Under the pieces are notes generated by a model, which made no database searches, was not told the origin of the DNA, and was given only the letters and a program-made list of their open reading frames with translations. A program made the position numbers and the translations under genes. Of a stretch of 64,000 nt of DNA, positions 1-11,052 are shown piece by piece; position 1 is the stretch's first letter; the number at the start of each line of letters is the position of its first letter. Source of the DNA: Juglans regia (taxonomy: Eukaryota > Streptophyta > Magnoliopsida > Fagales > Juglandaceae); assembly GCF_001411555.2 (NCBI RefSeq), contig NC_049903.1, positions 26,052,270 through 26,116,269 on the forward strand. The letters run 5' to 3'.

Positions 1-799
1 AACCACCATGTTTAGGGTTTTGGGTGGATTTAGGGTTTTGACTTCCACAAGGGATTTGAGGTTTCAGTTTGCCTCAAAATTTTTGGGATTTCATTAGAGT
101 TGAAGCCCTCTTTTGGTTGGCTATATAGTGTTTGGTTGGATGAAATAATGAATGGTATAAGAGAGTATAATGACAGGCTTGATTCACACTCTATCACTTA
201 CACACTTGTTCTCATCTTGACAAGTGTCCTAGGATTTTTCAAGTGGATGGCTAGGATTGTGCCATGTGTCCAAGAAAAACTTTTCTAGTGATCATAAGTG
301 TATTTGGACATCTTACATGGCGATTGGACAACTGGTTGAATTAAATATCACGTGATGCTCTCCTGAAGGGTTACTATTCACCCAAAAAATTTGAAACTTC
401 TTAGTGCATCATAAAATTGTAAATATTTCATACAAGTCTAATGGTGCAATTAATTTTGTAAAATTATACTCCTGAGTACCTCAATTAAATAGAAAGATAA
501 TTTTATCACCGTAATGGATCGGGACCCGAATATGTTAATGGACTAAAACCTAATCTATTGCTCGATTCATGAAATCTTTTGGAGATTTCACGACGTTTCT
601 AAAGTCCAAAGAAATTCTTTTATTGAATTTATTTTGGAACGTTACATTTACCAACAACAGTGAGTTAATCAGCCTATCATCTGGATAGGCTAAGATAGTC
701 AAAACATGTGTGAGACCCTTTTTGTAAGGACTGAAGTTGGTGCTTGAGATAGGCAACTCGAGATTGAGAATGAGAAGTTAAACGAGAAGCCAAAGACAA
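1..799. other. AT-rich sequence, no gene seen
   Basis: I find no supported gene here. The short open frames lack any recognisable motif. Two TTTAGGG-like words lie at 10-40, but they are isolated and are not a telomere array. Confidence 0.5.
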
Positions 800-1145
800 C
801 AACACATGTCTAGAGGTGTTCAGACCATATATGGAAGAGAGAACATTTCCAAACAAGGTAGTGGTAAACTAGCCAAAGTGATATTGGTGCTTTCTTTGCC
901 ATGAAATATAATCTGGGTTGAGTACAATTGTCTTTACCAAAATCATCAATAAGAACTTTGAAGGGGCATGGCTCAGAATCATCAATAATACCAATGCGAT
1001 CATGGCTACTAAGATTTGGCAAAAAGTATGATATCTAGTTTAGATAGTTGGTGCCATCCAACTTGATCAAAACATGATGGGTGATATTAGGTAGGAAAAA
1101 GTTGTTGGTAAGAGATGTAGGAGGGACACTTGATGAAGAAGTCAT
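800..1145 (-). pseudogene. Ty1/copia gag N-terminal remnant
   Basis: Read on the minus strand, a frame opens with ATG at 1,145 and a Ser-rich leader, then the phrase IKLDGTNYLNW-like, which is the typical start of a plant copia Gag (UBN2-type) protein. The frame is lost near 1,030 and resumes one frame over at 1,022 with LSSHDRIGIIDDSEPCPFK. This again matches the copia Gag pattern of a Ser-His-Asp motif followed by G-x-I-D-x-S-E-P-C-P. Similarity fades before 800, so only about 110 codons remain. I see no pol, and no LTR can be paired with it. This is a dead 5' gag fragment. The family call is firm; the exact lineage is unknown. Confidence 0.7.
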
Positions 1146-1259
1146 TGTATAGAAAAGGAATGGACAATAGGAGGTATCCTTGCTATAACTTTGAAACCAT
1201 AAAAAAAAAAAAAAAAAATAGATGGAGAAAGTATGGTTTGTCTCAATGATCATAGCAAT

Positions 1260-2520
1260 ATTGTATCAGGCATCTATTTATATGACAATAAAAAATTACA
1301 ACTATGCACCATAATAGGCAAGATTATATGACACAAATTTTGTACAACAAGGTAATATTGATTGCACAAAGTCTACATCTTGATCTATTCTTGATGCGTT
1401 GCTTGTATTAGTGATATAATGAGGCTATGATTGAGGGATATATATGATTAAGGTCTTTGCAAGGAATAGTTGACTTTCTGTTCATGGTTTGAGCAGCTGT
1501 AACTTAGTTTTTAACACCATATGCAGTGACAATGTTGTTGACAACCAGGAGCGCAACCGCCTCATTTTCTCTCTCCCCCCCCCTCTCTATCTTCGATAGA
1601 CCCTTTGAAAAAAATTGATTCTCCCTTTATCCGTTACATTTGCAAACTCGTAAGTAAATCTTTAGATTCCTCATTTATAATTTCTCATTTTTCTAGCTCT
1701 TTCCATATCTCGGCTTATTATTTGTGAAGTGTGTTATGATTTTGATTTCAGTGTTGGTTTCGGGTGGATGATTTGTAATATATATGGAGCTGTGAAATGG
1801 CTAAAGATTCTGGGGCATACAGATTTGTGGTTGAAATTCGGTGTATTCAAGGGTTTACGTAAATGGTTTAAAAATTGTTGCTACAATTTATTTTATTTAA
1901 TTTTGTTTGCTCTTTCGGTTACTTTTTTTGTTTGCCTCAGTTTGGTTAATTAATTCATTGCAAGCAAATTTGAAAAGCTTGTAAATGCCAATACTTTTAC
2001 TCATACTCTATTAAATGCTCCATACATGCACAATCTAGGCGAAGATTTTGTTTGTTGCATAATGCAAATGCCAATAATTTAGTTATTATGGGTTTCTGTA
2101 TATTGTGAATGCCAATGCTTTAATGCTATGTAAATGCCAATGCTTATGTTCTTATACTAAGTGGTTGCATAATGTGACTTTAATGATTTTGCATTATTAG
2201 TTGTAATCATCACATTTGAAATGATCATTGTTGATTTTGTACACTTCTTTAAAATCATGTTTTGTCATGCTATAAATACTTGTAGGAATTCCATTTGTTC
2301 TACAACATTGTTCATTGTATGGATGCTTGGCTTTGTAAAATTCTTTGGAAAGTAATTAAAGAGGTTCACAACAAAAGCTAAGTTAGATATGTGGTGTGTT
2401 TATATTTTGTATGGATGTGATGTTTATGTGTTTTGGAACATTTTTAATAATTTCATGTTATTTTTTTGGAAAGGCTTTTTTAGTTTATGTTGATTAATCG
2501 ACAGAACATTGTCTTTACTT
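1260..2520. other. AT-rich spacer with a short repeated motif
   Basis: No gene is supported. A pyrimidine-rich stretch at 1,560-1,600 followed by CTCGTAAGT (about 1,647) looks like a 5' UTR with a splice donor, but no coding exon follows. Between 1,985 and 2,150 the word AAATGCCAAT or a close variant recurs four times at irregular spacing. Confidence 0.4.
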
Positions 2521-2583
2521 TCTTTTTTTCAATTTTTTTTTTTATAGAAAACTGGCTTTATTCATCATAAAATCAAATCAATT

Positions 2584-5500
2584 ATTGAATACAAGAAGGG
2601 ACATTCCTTGTGTCAACGACAATATGAGGAACCAATAGAGCATTACGAGCTAGGGCATGGGCAACCTTATTAACATCTCTTCTCACATGATTAGCCGACC
2701 ATTTGCCAAATTGTTTCAACTGTATCTTGATATCTTCAACTATCATACCTGTACCATACCAGTGCTCACCCTCCTTTGTGATGTCCTTAATAACTTGTTG
2801 AGAGTCTCCTTTAGAATTACATTATTGAGTCCCATCTTTAGGCCAAAACATGTAGCTTCCAATGCTCCAAAAGCTTTTGCAAGTAGAGGATCAGGGAAGA
2901 GTGATCTGCTTAGTCTTGAGGTGGTCAAAACCTTTCCAATCCAGTCTTTCACTATAATACCCACACCAATTTTGCACTGTGTTCAATCAACTACAGTGTC
3001 CCAGTTAATCTTATAGGTGTTTAATGGAGGTGGTTGCCATCTAAGATTCATAAGCTTCAACAAACCTGGTTGAACATCTTTACTAGTTTTGGAGTCTTTC
3101 ATCCCTTGTAACACTTCTAGAGCCTACTGAGCCACTGTGTTGGGGCGGCTGAAATCATCTTGAAACACATTAGTATTTCGTCTCTGCCACACTCTTTTAG
3201 ACACCACTGCTACTTCCTCCACAACCTCCTTTCCATAGTCAGAAACCATCTCCTCAACTAGTTTCATATAATTACTTTTGATGATGGAGCTCTTTTGGAT
3301 TTTCCTAGCACGGTTCCATATGTCTTGAGCTGCATGATACGTCCAAAGTGCATGAATGATTGATTCCTCTGCCACTAACAGATTGGACAATTATGGCTCT
3401 CCACTATCTTATTCTTAAACAAGTTTTGGTTGGTAGAAAGCCCTTCCCGACAGGCCCTCCACAAAGATCTTGTCAGTTGGAGGTATGTTCAATTTGCATA
3501 TTTCAGTCCAAAACTACCTCCTGCTAGTGTTGTTTGATGGTTGACCCTTGGCTTGCTCAATCATTTCTTTATGCATATGATATGCACTCCTCACTGTGAA
3601 AAGACCTTGGGCTGAACAAGTCCATATCCGTTTATTAGAACAATTGTTATAGCTAATGGGAATCTATTTTATGATATTCGTCTCCTTTCTTGAAAAAAAT
3701 CTCATCAATAAGATTAACCTTCCATTGTTTGGTATCAGGATCAATAAGTTCATTGACAGTAGAATTATTCTCCAGACCCGTCACTAAACTTTGAATTCTG
3801 AAAGAAGAAGGCCTTGGGATCCATTTGTCCTTCCAAATCTAAATCTCAGTACCATTCCCTACCCTCCATCTAGTGCCTTTATCTAGCAATGGTCTTGCTG
3901 ACAAGATACTCCTCCATATGAAAGAGGGTCTACTTGCCATTTTAGCTTGGAAAAAATGCACTTTAGGGAAATTCTTCTCCTTCAAAACTTTACAGGCCAA
4001 TGATTGAGGGCGATGTATCAATCTCCATCCTTGTTTAGCAAGCATAGCCAGGCTGAAAATCTCCCCTAGCACCCCTGCTAATTTGGCAAGCTCCATGGTG
4101 CTCCAAGATATCCAATGGATCTTCCTCTCTTTATCAAGTTATCCCCACCAATAATTTTTCATAACTCTATTAATGTATTTAAGTAGACTGTAGGGAAGCT
4201 TAGAAACACTCAAGCTATAGGTTGATAATGTCCTGATATTCCTTCGAGGTGTTCCTACTAAATTGGATAGATGTCTTCTCCTTGTTTAACCTCTGACCAA
4301 AAGCCTTTTCATAAGTATTCAGCAAATGGATCATATGGCTCCATTCAAGAGAATTTAATTTACAGAATAATAAGCTATCATCAATAAGAAAAGATGATTG
4401 ATGTGTACTTTACCTTGAGCAATTGGGACCCCTGAGATAGCTCTAGAAAATATAGCATGGTTTAGCATGTCACTTAAGGCTTTAGCACATAGAATAAATA
4501 GGTAGGGTGACAGAGGATTACCCTGCCTAATTCCTCTTGAGGGCTTGAAGGCTTGTTGGGGGATTCCATTTATTAGTATGGAGTAAGTCACTGATTCAAT
4601 GCACTTATCACTAAGCTGATCCAACTCTGAGAATGCCCCATCTTCCACATTATTGCCCGTAGAAAATTCCATTCAATGTGATCATATGCTTTGCTCATGT
4701 CGAGCTTCAATGCCATGTACCCATGATTTCCACTCAGCCTCTGTTCATAGAGTGTAAAGCCTTAAATACTACTACAATGTTGTTAGAAATGAGTCTGCCA
4801 GGCACAAAGGCTGATTGGGTCGGCGATATAAGCTCTAGAAGAACTGATTTCAACCTATTTGCAATAGCCTTGAAAATAATTTTGTACATAACATTACATA
4901 GACTAATTGGTCTAAAGTCAGAACCTTTAGAAGGAGATTTGATCTTTGGAATGAAAGCAATATGTGTTACACTAATCTCATCAACCAAGCCATCAGAGTT
5001 AAGAATATAAAGAGCAGCTTCACATACCTCCTTGCCCACAGAACTCCAATGATTTTGGTAGAAGGCTGGTGGGAATCCATCAGGTCCTAGAGAGCTGAGA
5101 GAGCTCATTTGAAATATGGCTTCCTCCACTTCCTTCACTGTGAATTTCCTGAGTAGCTTGAGGTTCGTATCATCATTCACTTTGCCATCAAGTTGTTGCA
5201 AATATTCTACAATATTCTCAGGGTGGGATGTGGTGAAGAGTTCTTCGAAATATTTTTGAAATTTCTCACTAATTGCCTTAGGAGTTACTGCCACAGAACC
5301 ATCTGCATCTGAAATCTTCTTGATGGTGTTATTTTTCCTCCTTTGATTAGCACAATGGGGGAAACACTTTGTGTTTCTATCACCCTCCCTCAGCCACCTT
5401 TGTTTCTCCCTTTCTCTCCATTTAGTAATCCTCTTCCTCGAGCAACAAGTCCATTTCCTTTTGAAGAGGTCTAATTTCCTCTCTTAGTTCGCCCTAATTA

Positions 5501-6437
5501 TCTTTATGGAGAATAGAAATTTGGCTGAACTTAGAGTTGATAACCTTCTTAAAGTTCCCAACTGACTCCTTAATCCAAATTTTCAGCTTTTCTCTGCATT
5601 TGGTCAGTCCTTCAGTAGCCATTTGTAATTTATTCATAGCTAAACAAGAATTTTTCCATTCATTCTCCACAAGTATATGACATTCTTCCCTGCGGGCCCA
5701 ACTAGCCTCATACATGAATGGTCTTTCTCCTCTATGAAAATCCTGAGCACATGATGCTATCCAGATCACAATAGGTCTGTGATATGAACTTTGGGTAGCT
5801 TCTAAAGTCACTGTTGTATTAGATAATAACTCAATCCATTTTGAATTAGCAAGAGCTCTTTCTAGTATTTCCTTAGTGAATTGGTCACCTTCTCTATTAT
5901 TGCACCAAGTGAATTTGTTTCCATTATAGCCCAGATCACTGAGCCCACTTTCTTCCATTGCTAGTTTGAAATCTTCCTTTTGAGCATAAGGTCTAGTTGT
6001 CTTTCGACACTTCTCTCTATTTTGTAGAATCTCATTGAAGTCCCCTATGCATAACCAAGCCATCCCATTTGCAGGTTCACAGCTTTAAGAAGACTAGCTT
6101 TGTTTTCCTTTTGAAGTCATTGGGTGTCTATAAAAACTTGTTAGCAACCAATTTGATTCCTCATTAGAGCTTGAGACTCTAAGAGATATATGATATTGAG
6201 AATAGGAATCCAGTACCACCTTCATAGAAAAGCCAATCCTCCACTTGAACCTCTACTCTCCACCACAAAACTGTTGTCCATACCTAATTTTGCTTTCACA
6301 TTCTCAATCTTATTCCTATTGCATTTTGTCTTGATAAGGAAAATGTGACTTGGGAGCTTTGTCATCACCAAGAGATGAAGTTCTCGAACTGTCTGAGGGT
6401 TCCCAAGCCCTCGATATTTCCAACTAATGTAATTCAT
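2584..6437 (-). pseudogene. LINE ORF2 pseudogene: endonuclease, reverse transcriptase, RNase H
   Basis: The start at 6,437 gives MNYISWKYRGLGNPQ, the usual opening of plant LINE ORF2. The catalytic Asn of the canonical SWNCRG is Lys here. The endonuclease continues with GDFNEIL (near 6,050). Reverse transcriptase spans about 5,300-4,350, with FRPISLCNVMYKI, QSAFVPGRLISNN and GIRQGNPLSPYLFILC. The active-site box near 4,390 is thrown out of frame by a small deletion just before its Asp-Asp pair. A post-RT segment lies at 4,096-3,839 and a zinc-binding RVT region at 3,560-3,124. RNase H is at about 2,964-2,584, with NNVILKET and the terminal VRRDVNKVAHALAR motif. Stops and shifts split the gene into at least seven frames. 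The family is certain; the copy is dead. Confidence 0.88.
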
Positions 6438-6519
6438 GGTTGTTGGTGGTGTTGCATAGTAGCACCACCAACTCTTCATGTTTCACAATTCCTGCAAGTA
6501 AAATGATTGATTTTGATTT

Positions 6520-7690
6520 TATAAAAGGGCCATCATTCACATCTTCCATGATCTCATGACAAGCATTCCTCTTTGTAGGACCTAACATATTAAACTTCTT
6601 ATTAGTCTCACTATCAATGTTCAGAAGTTTCAAGTGATTTTCTCTAGCTCTTCTCTTCCACTTTGATTGTTGCTTAGAAGTAGCCAGATGTTGGATTTGC
6701 TTAGAGAGAAAAAGGTTCAGTGAGTTTGCCTAGTTGGCAATAGATAATTCTAGATTGGAGTAGGCTTTATGGGAGGAATCTTCCTTCTGGACTTGAGTCT
6801 CCATATCCCTGATAGAATCTTCCACAGAATCATTTCTAACCTTCACAACTTCTTGGTATATCTTAGTAGCATCTTCACCATATATGTGTTTCTGATTTTC
6901 CCTAATAGGTGTGATCCCACAAATCTAATGCTTAATTTTTGGATGTAGCATTGCAAAATCCTCTCCCACTTTGTTTTGGCTTGACCCCTTTCCATAACTT
7001 CCTACTTTCCTTACTAGGACTTGATCCTCCTGCTTTTCAAGAATTTCCTCATCCTAGATTGTTGGTTGGTCCTGAAAATCATAGGTCAAATTCCTCTTAC
7101 CAAAATTTTCATTCTCGTTGGAATTCTCTTGTTTCTAACTGAACTATGCATGACTTCGGCCACCACCGCCATATCTCTTGGTTGTTGTGCTACTAGCCTT
7201 TGGAGGATTGGCTCTCAACCAAGAACCATATTGAGCTTGGTGACTCTCTCTCGAATTCCTATCCTGAGTCATCTTTGAGTAAACTTTCTCCTTGAGCTTA
7301 ATAACACCACAATGAAAGCAAAAAAAGGGCAGTCTTTCATACTTTATAGGAAGCCATTATTGTTTTTGATTTAAAGTCAGAAATCTTCCTCTAGCCAAAG
7401 GTTTGGTGATATCTATCTCCACTTTGATACGTATGAACCGACCCTAGCCATTACCTACACCATCAGTATCAACTTCTACTACATCTCCCACTCTAGAACC
7501 AATTTGATAACCAACCTTTTTTAGTCATGCTCATTAATGGCATGTTATGGACCTGTATCCAAATTGTATTTCATTAGGGTCATGTACTCAACTTTCTTTG
7601 GGGAAGAAGAACTCATTTGGACACTCATCTTCTTTCTAATATGATGAGGGCATTGAATGAAGTCCACAAATTTAGGTATGCATGCAACAT
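6520..7690 (-). pseudogene. LINE ORF1 (DUF4283-like gag) pseudogene
   Basis: Read right to left, the region around 7,560-7,380 encodes IWIQVHNMPLMSMTKK and then, one frame over, VGYQIGSRVGDVVEVDTDG and a block ending DITKPLARGRF. These match the DUF4283 domain and the following conserved segment of plant LINE ORF1 proteins, which bind RNA and package the element. At least one frameshift lies between the first two blocks, and an in-frame TAG sits in the third at about 7,450. The C-terminal part (7,300-6,520) is low in recognisable motifs. A zinc knuckle is expected there, but I could not confirm it. ORF2 follows immediately downstream. Confidence 0.7.
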
Positions 7691-7956
7691 TGGTTGAGGG
7701 GAACTCTTATTCATGATTTGCTCGTAAACGCAAAATCATTTGCTCTATTGTATAAATGCCTTTTATCTTCAAGAATCATGTTTTGAAATAGAATGAAAAC
7801 TGCCATATATATTGTCTTCAAGAGTCTATCAATGAAAAAAACCAATAGGACCACAAATGATTCCAAATGCATATTTTACATCTTTTTTTGCATACTCTTG
7901 AATTTCACCAAAATTTTTCCTCTTAGTCTCTCATGGTGCGAGAATTGGTTTCATGA

Positions 7957-9258
7957 ATATTGCCAAGAAGGATATGTACCATTAGCAGGATATTATTCTA
8001 TTGTATAGTCATTACCATCAATTAAATAGTTGACTGGTCTATTGATCTTTAGTGAGCTCGATAAATATAGAAGATTGGTCTAGTATATAAACATTATTGA
8101 GAAATTTCATTTCCAAACACATCACTCAACAATTTCTAAATTAAATTTCAAACTAAACACAAAAAATAATACAAAATTTTCAATTTTCAAATTTCAAAAT
8201 AAAAATAATATTAAAAATTTTTTATTTTTAAAATATTATTATTCCAACAATTTTCGCTTTCATTTTTCAAAATCTAATAAAGCATTTTAACGCAATATAT
8301 TTTACTACTATTTATAGATATTTTATCATATTTTAAGTGTCCAAACAAGCCAATATATAGTGGTGGTGTGGTATTTCGATTTTCAAAATTCATGTTATGG
8401 CACATGCTAGATTAAGGCATTTAAAATGGGAAATAATTTTTTTTAAAAGCTCTCATCATCACAATTATCTTCCTCATTTTTCGTTTTAGTATTATTCTCA
8501 TTTCTCTCTATTATATATCTTCCTTCTAAATCCACCACGTTTTCGAAGCAATTTTATTTTGTTTTGTTTTTAACGAAAAAACCATGATTAAGTACTTAAA
8601 AAAGAACTCTAATATTAATCTTTTTCAATGTCGACATTGACAATCTTATTCGCAAATAAAAGAATATTTTTGTCCGCAAACATTATCATACCCTTAAACT
8701 ATCTGTGGACGAAGTTTAATTTATGGCTTTGGCAAGTTTCATTTGGGGTCGGAATGTCATGAAAAGACTACCCTTACATAGAAACAAAGGCAAAGCACCC
8801 AAAACACTCAGTTATAGGGGGCCATATATATATGTTGTCGACGTATGTAATTATATGTTTTGATGATAATGTTTTTTGTTACATGAAAAAGAATAAACTT
8901 CCATCAAACTAACAAACCATGCAAGATTTCTCTCCCTCATATGCATGACGAAATCATATAAATTAGTGTTCGTGATATATATGATCTCAAAGACGGCCAC
9001 TGTTGATGTAATCTTCGATAACCCGTTCCTCTTTCAACCTTTGGTCTGTACTATTTCCATGCGAGAGGGGATGAGAAGCTAGAGAGGATGCGCATGATCT
9101 CTTGATAAGCGGTCACATGGGAGCTAAGTTGGCAAGCTTACTTGGCACTCACACATTGGAGGGCTCCCTATTTGGAAAATAACAATTGGACGTATTAGAA
9201 GATTAACTCTAATGAATATTGCCATGAAGGATATGTACCGTTAGCGTGCAAGATATTA
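7957..9258. repeat. Tandem 1.3 kb unit, copy 1
   Basis: This copy starts at the word AATATTGCCA followed by GGATATGTACC (7,957). It runs through a very AT-rich half (about 8,050-8,440), then a half starting AAAGCTCTCATCATCAC (about 8,450) and ending where the starting word recurs (9,217). Copies 2 and 3 repeat the same order with mostly base substitutions. No transposon terminus is visible at the unit edges, so this looks like a local segmental duplication. The short frame spanning the unit boundary (7,925-8,008) ends in EYCQEGYVPLAG, which is also recognisable in the other copies. Confidence 0.75.
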
Positions 9259-10290
9259 TTTCCATAAATATTCACATATCCAAAAGTTGTCCAATAAGTT
9301 TGAAATCAAAACATGTACAGGAGATATCACACCATATGTATTGACATAAAATATAGACTATTGAACTAAACACCAAGCCGCTCATGTAACTCGACAATGA
9401 TCTCCAAAATATAATCCAGGAACTAAAGGATCGATCCCATCAGCTCCTCGAGTGTCTTATATGGCCTACTCAACCTCGTCTAGCGGGTCACATCCTAATC
9501 TTTGGTCTTCTGACACATCGTCGACAATTCTGGGAGAAATGGAAGTTGGGACTACCAAGTGATATTTACAAGATCTTAGCAAGTAAAACTCCTAAACTAC
9601 CAACAGTTTGAATAGGTTAGCATGACAGTAATATGACATGTATGCTTTGTGACATGGACTTGCACATGCATGATATGTTTTAAAAATAACATGCCTAGAC
9701 ATAGAAATAACATGACTTGACATGAACATAACAGGTCTTGACATGAACTTAACATGACTTGATATGAACATAACATGACTTTATGTGAACATGACCTTGA
9801 TACATATACATGTTTGTTTACTTGAAAACTGGATGCTCCACAACTCCCCAAGGGTCGTGTGCTCCTACTGGATACCGCATCACATTACAAGCTCATGCAT
9901 CAGTTGTGAGTACGTTATGATAACTTGTACATGTAAACATTTAATTTTGGCACCACCAGCATTAGATGCCGGACTTCGCGCTTGAAACCGTTACTTAGGT
10001 CCCTTCCAAAGCCTGTTAAGTGTACTTTGTCAACTTAGGAGATTTTACATCTAATTTAAACACTCCAGAATAGACAAAGAAGTTTCACTAGACTAGCTAG
10101 CTCCCCATCCTAGTACTTGGGGCCGTGATAAAATAAAAGACTCATGCATGACTTAAGAACATTTGATGACATACTCAATGCCTATGATATGGCATTATCA
10201 TAGCATTTGTGGCATGTAACAAAGAATCATGTAATAGATATGGTGACATGGCATGTAACAGATAATCTTGAAACAGTAATAAATGATATG
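9259..10290 (-). mobile_element. Inverted fragment of a CATG-rich gypsy-type LTR
   Basis: This 1 kb block interrupts copy 2 of the tandem unit. Its reverse complement resembles the right part of the solo LTR at 54,750-55,400. Both have a long stretch rich in ATGTTATGTTCATG-like words, then a segment with an AACTTGCT-like word and GGTAGTCCCAAC, then GATGTGTCAG. The matching segment lies here at about 9,500-9,600 in reverse. Neither end shows a clear TG or CA terminus, so it is a truncated piece of a related LTR family, not a complete insertion. Confidence 0.6.
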
Positions 10291-11052
10291 AGAATTTTTT
10301 TTTTTAGAAAGCTCTCATCATCACAATTATCTTCCTCATTTTTTTTTCGTATTATTCTCTTTTCTCTCTATTATGTATCTTCTTTCAAAGAATATTTTAT
10401 TTTGTTTTGTTTTTAACGAAAAAACCATGATTAAGTACTTAAAAAAGAACTCTAATATTAATCTTTTTCAATGTCGACATTGACAATCTTATCCGAAATA
10501 AAAGAATATTTTTATCTGCAAACATTATCATACCCTTAAACTATCTGTGGACGAAGTTTAATTTATGGCTTTGGCAAGTTTCATTTGGGGTCGGAATGTC
10601 ATGAAAAGACTACCCTTACATAGAAACAAAGGCAAAGAGCCCAAAACACTCAATTATAGGGGGCCATATATATATATATATATATATATGTTGTCGACGT
10701 ACGTAATTATATGTTTTGATGATAATGTTTTTTGTTACATGAAAACATGAAACTAACAAACCATGCAAAATTTCTCTCCCTCAGACGCATGACGAAATCA
10801 TATAAATTAGTGTCCGCGATATATATGATCTCAAAGGCGGCCACTGTTGATGTAATCTTCGATAACCTGTTCCTCGTTCAACCTTTGGTTTGTACTATTT
10901 TCGTGCGAGAGAGGATGAGAGAGAGGATGCGCATGATCTCTTGATAAGCGGTCACATGGGAGCTAAGTTGGCAAGCTTACTTGGCACTCACACATTGGAG
11001 GGCTGCTATTTGGAAAATAACAATTGGACTTGTCAGAAGATTAACTCTAATG
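10291..11052. repeat. Tandem 1.3 kb unit, copy 2 (right part)
   Basis: After the inserted LTR piece, the unit resumes at about 10,305 with AAAGCTCTCATCATCAC and follows copy 1 through GACGAAGTTTAATTTATGGC and the GGGGGCCATATATA microsatellite (longer here, at 10,667-10,690). It ends where the unit-start word recurs at 11,053. The AT-rich first half of this copy is missing. A short frame across its end (10,890-11,126) reads through EGCYLENNNWTCQKINSNEYC without a stop; the same segment is frameshifted in copy 1. Confidence 0.7.

Larger units (their letters stand above)
2533..7760 (-). mobile_element. Full-length decayed plant LINE (non-LTR retrotransposon)
   Basis: On the minus strand the order is an ORF1-like gag (about 7,690-6,520), then endonuclease, reverse transcriptase, zinc-binding region and RNase H (6,437-2,584), then AATAAA (plus-strand TTTATT at 2,558-2,563) about 15 bases before an A-run (T-run at 2,533-2,543). 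This is the canonical order for plant L1-type LINEs, including the RNase H domain. Both ORFs contain several stops and frameshifts, so the copy cannot be active. The 5' end is estimated at 7,700-7,790 from loss of ORF1 similarity. I could not find a convincing target-site duplication. Confidence 0.88.

Noticed and set aside
10..40. TTTAGGG words suggesting telomeric DNA
   Set aside because: There are only two imperfect units. The GGGTTAGGGTT at 22,271 lies inside an LTR. No array.
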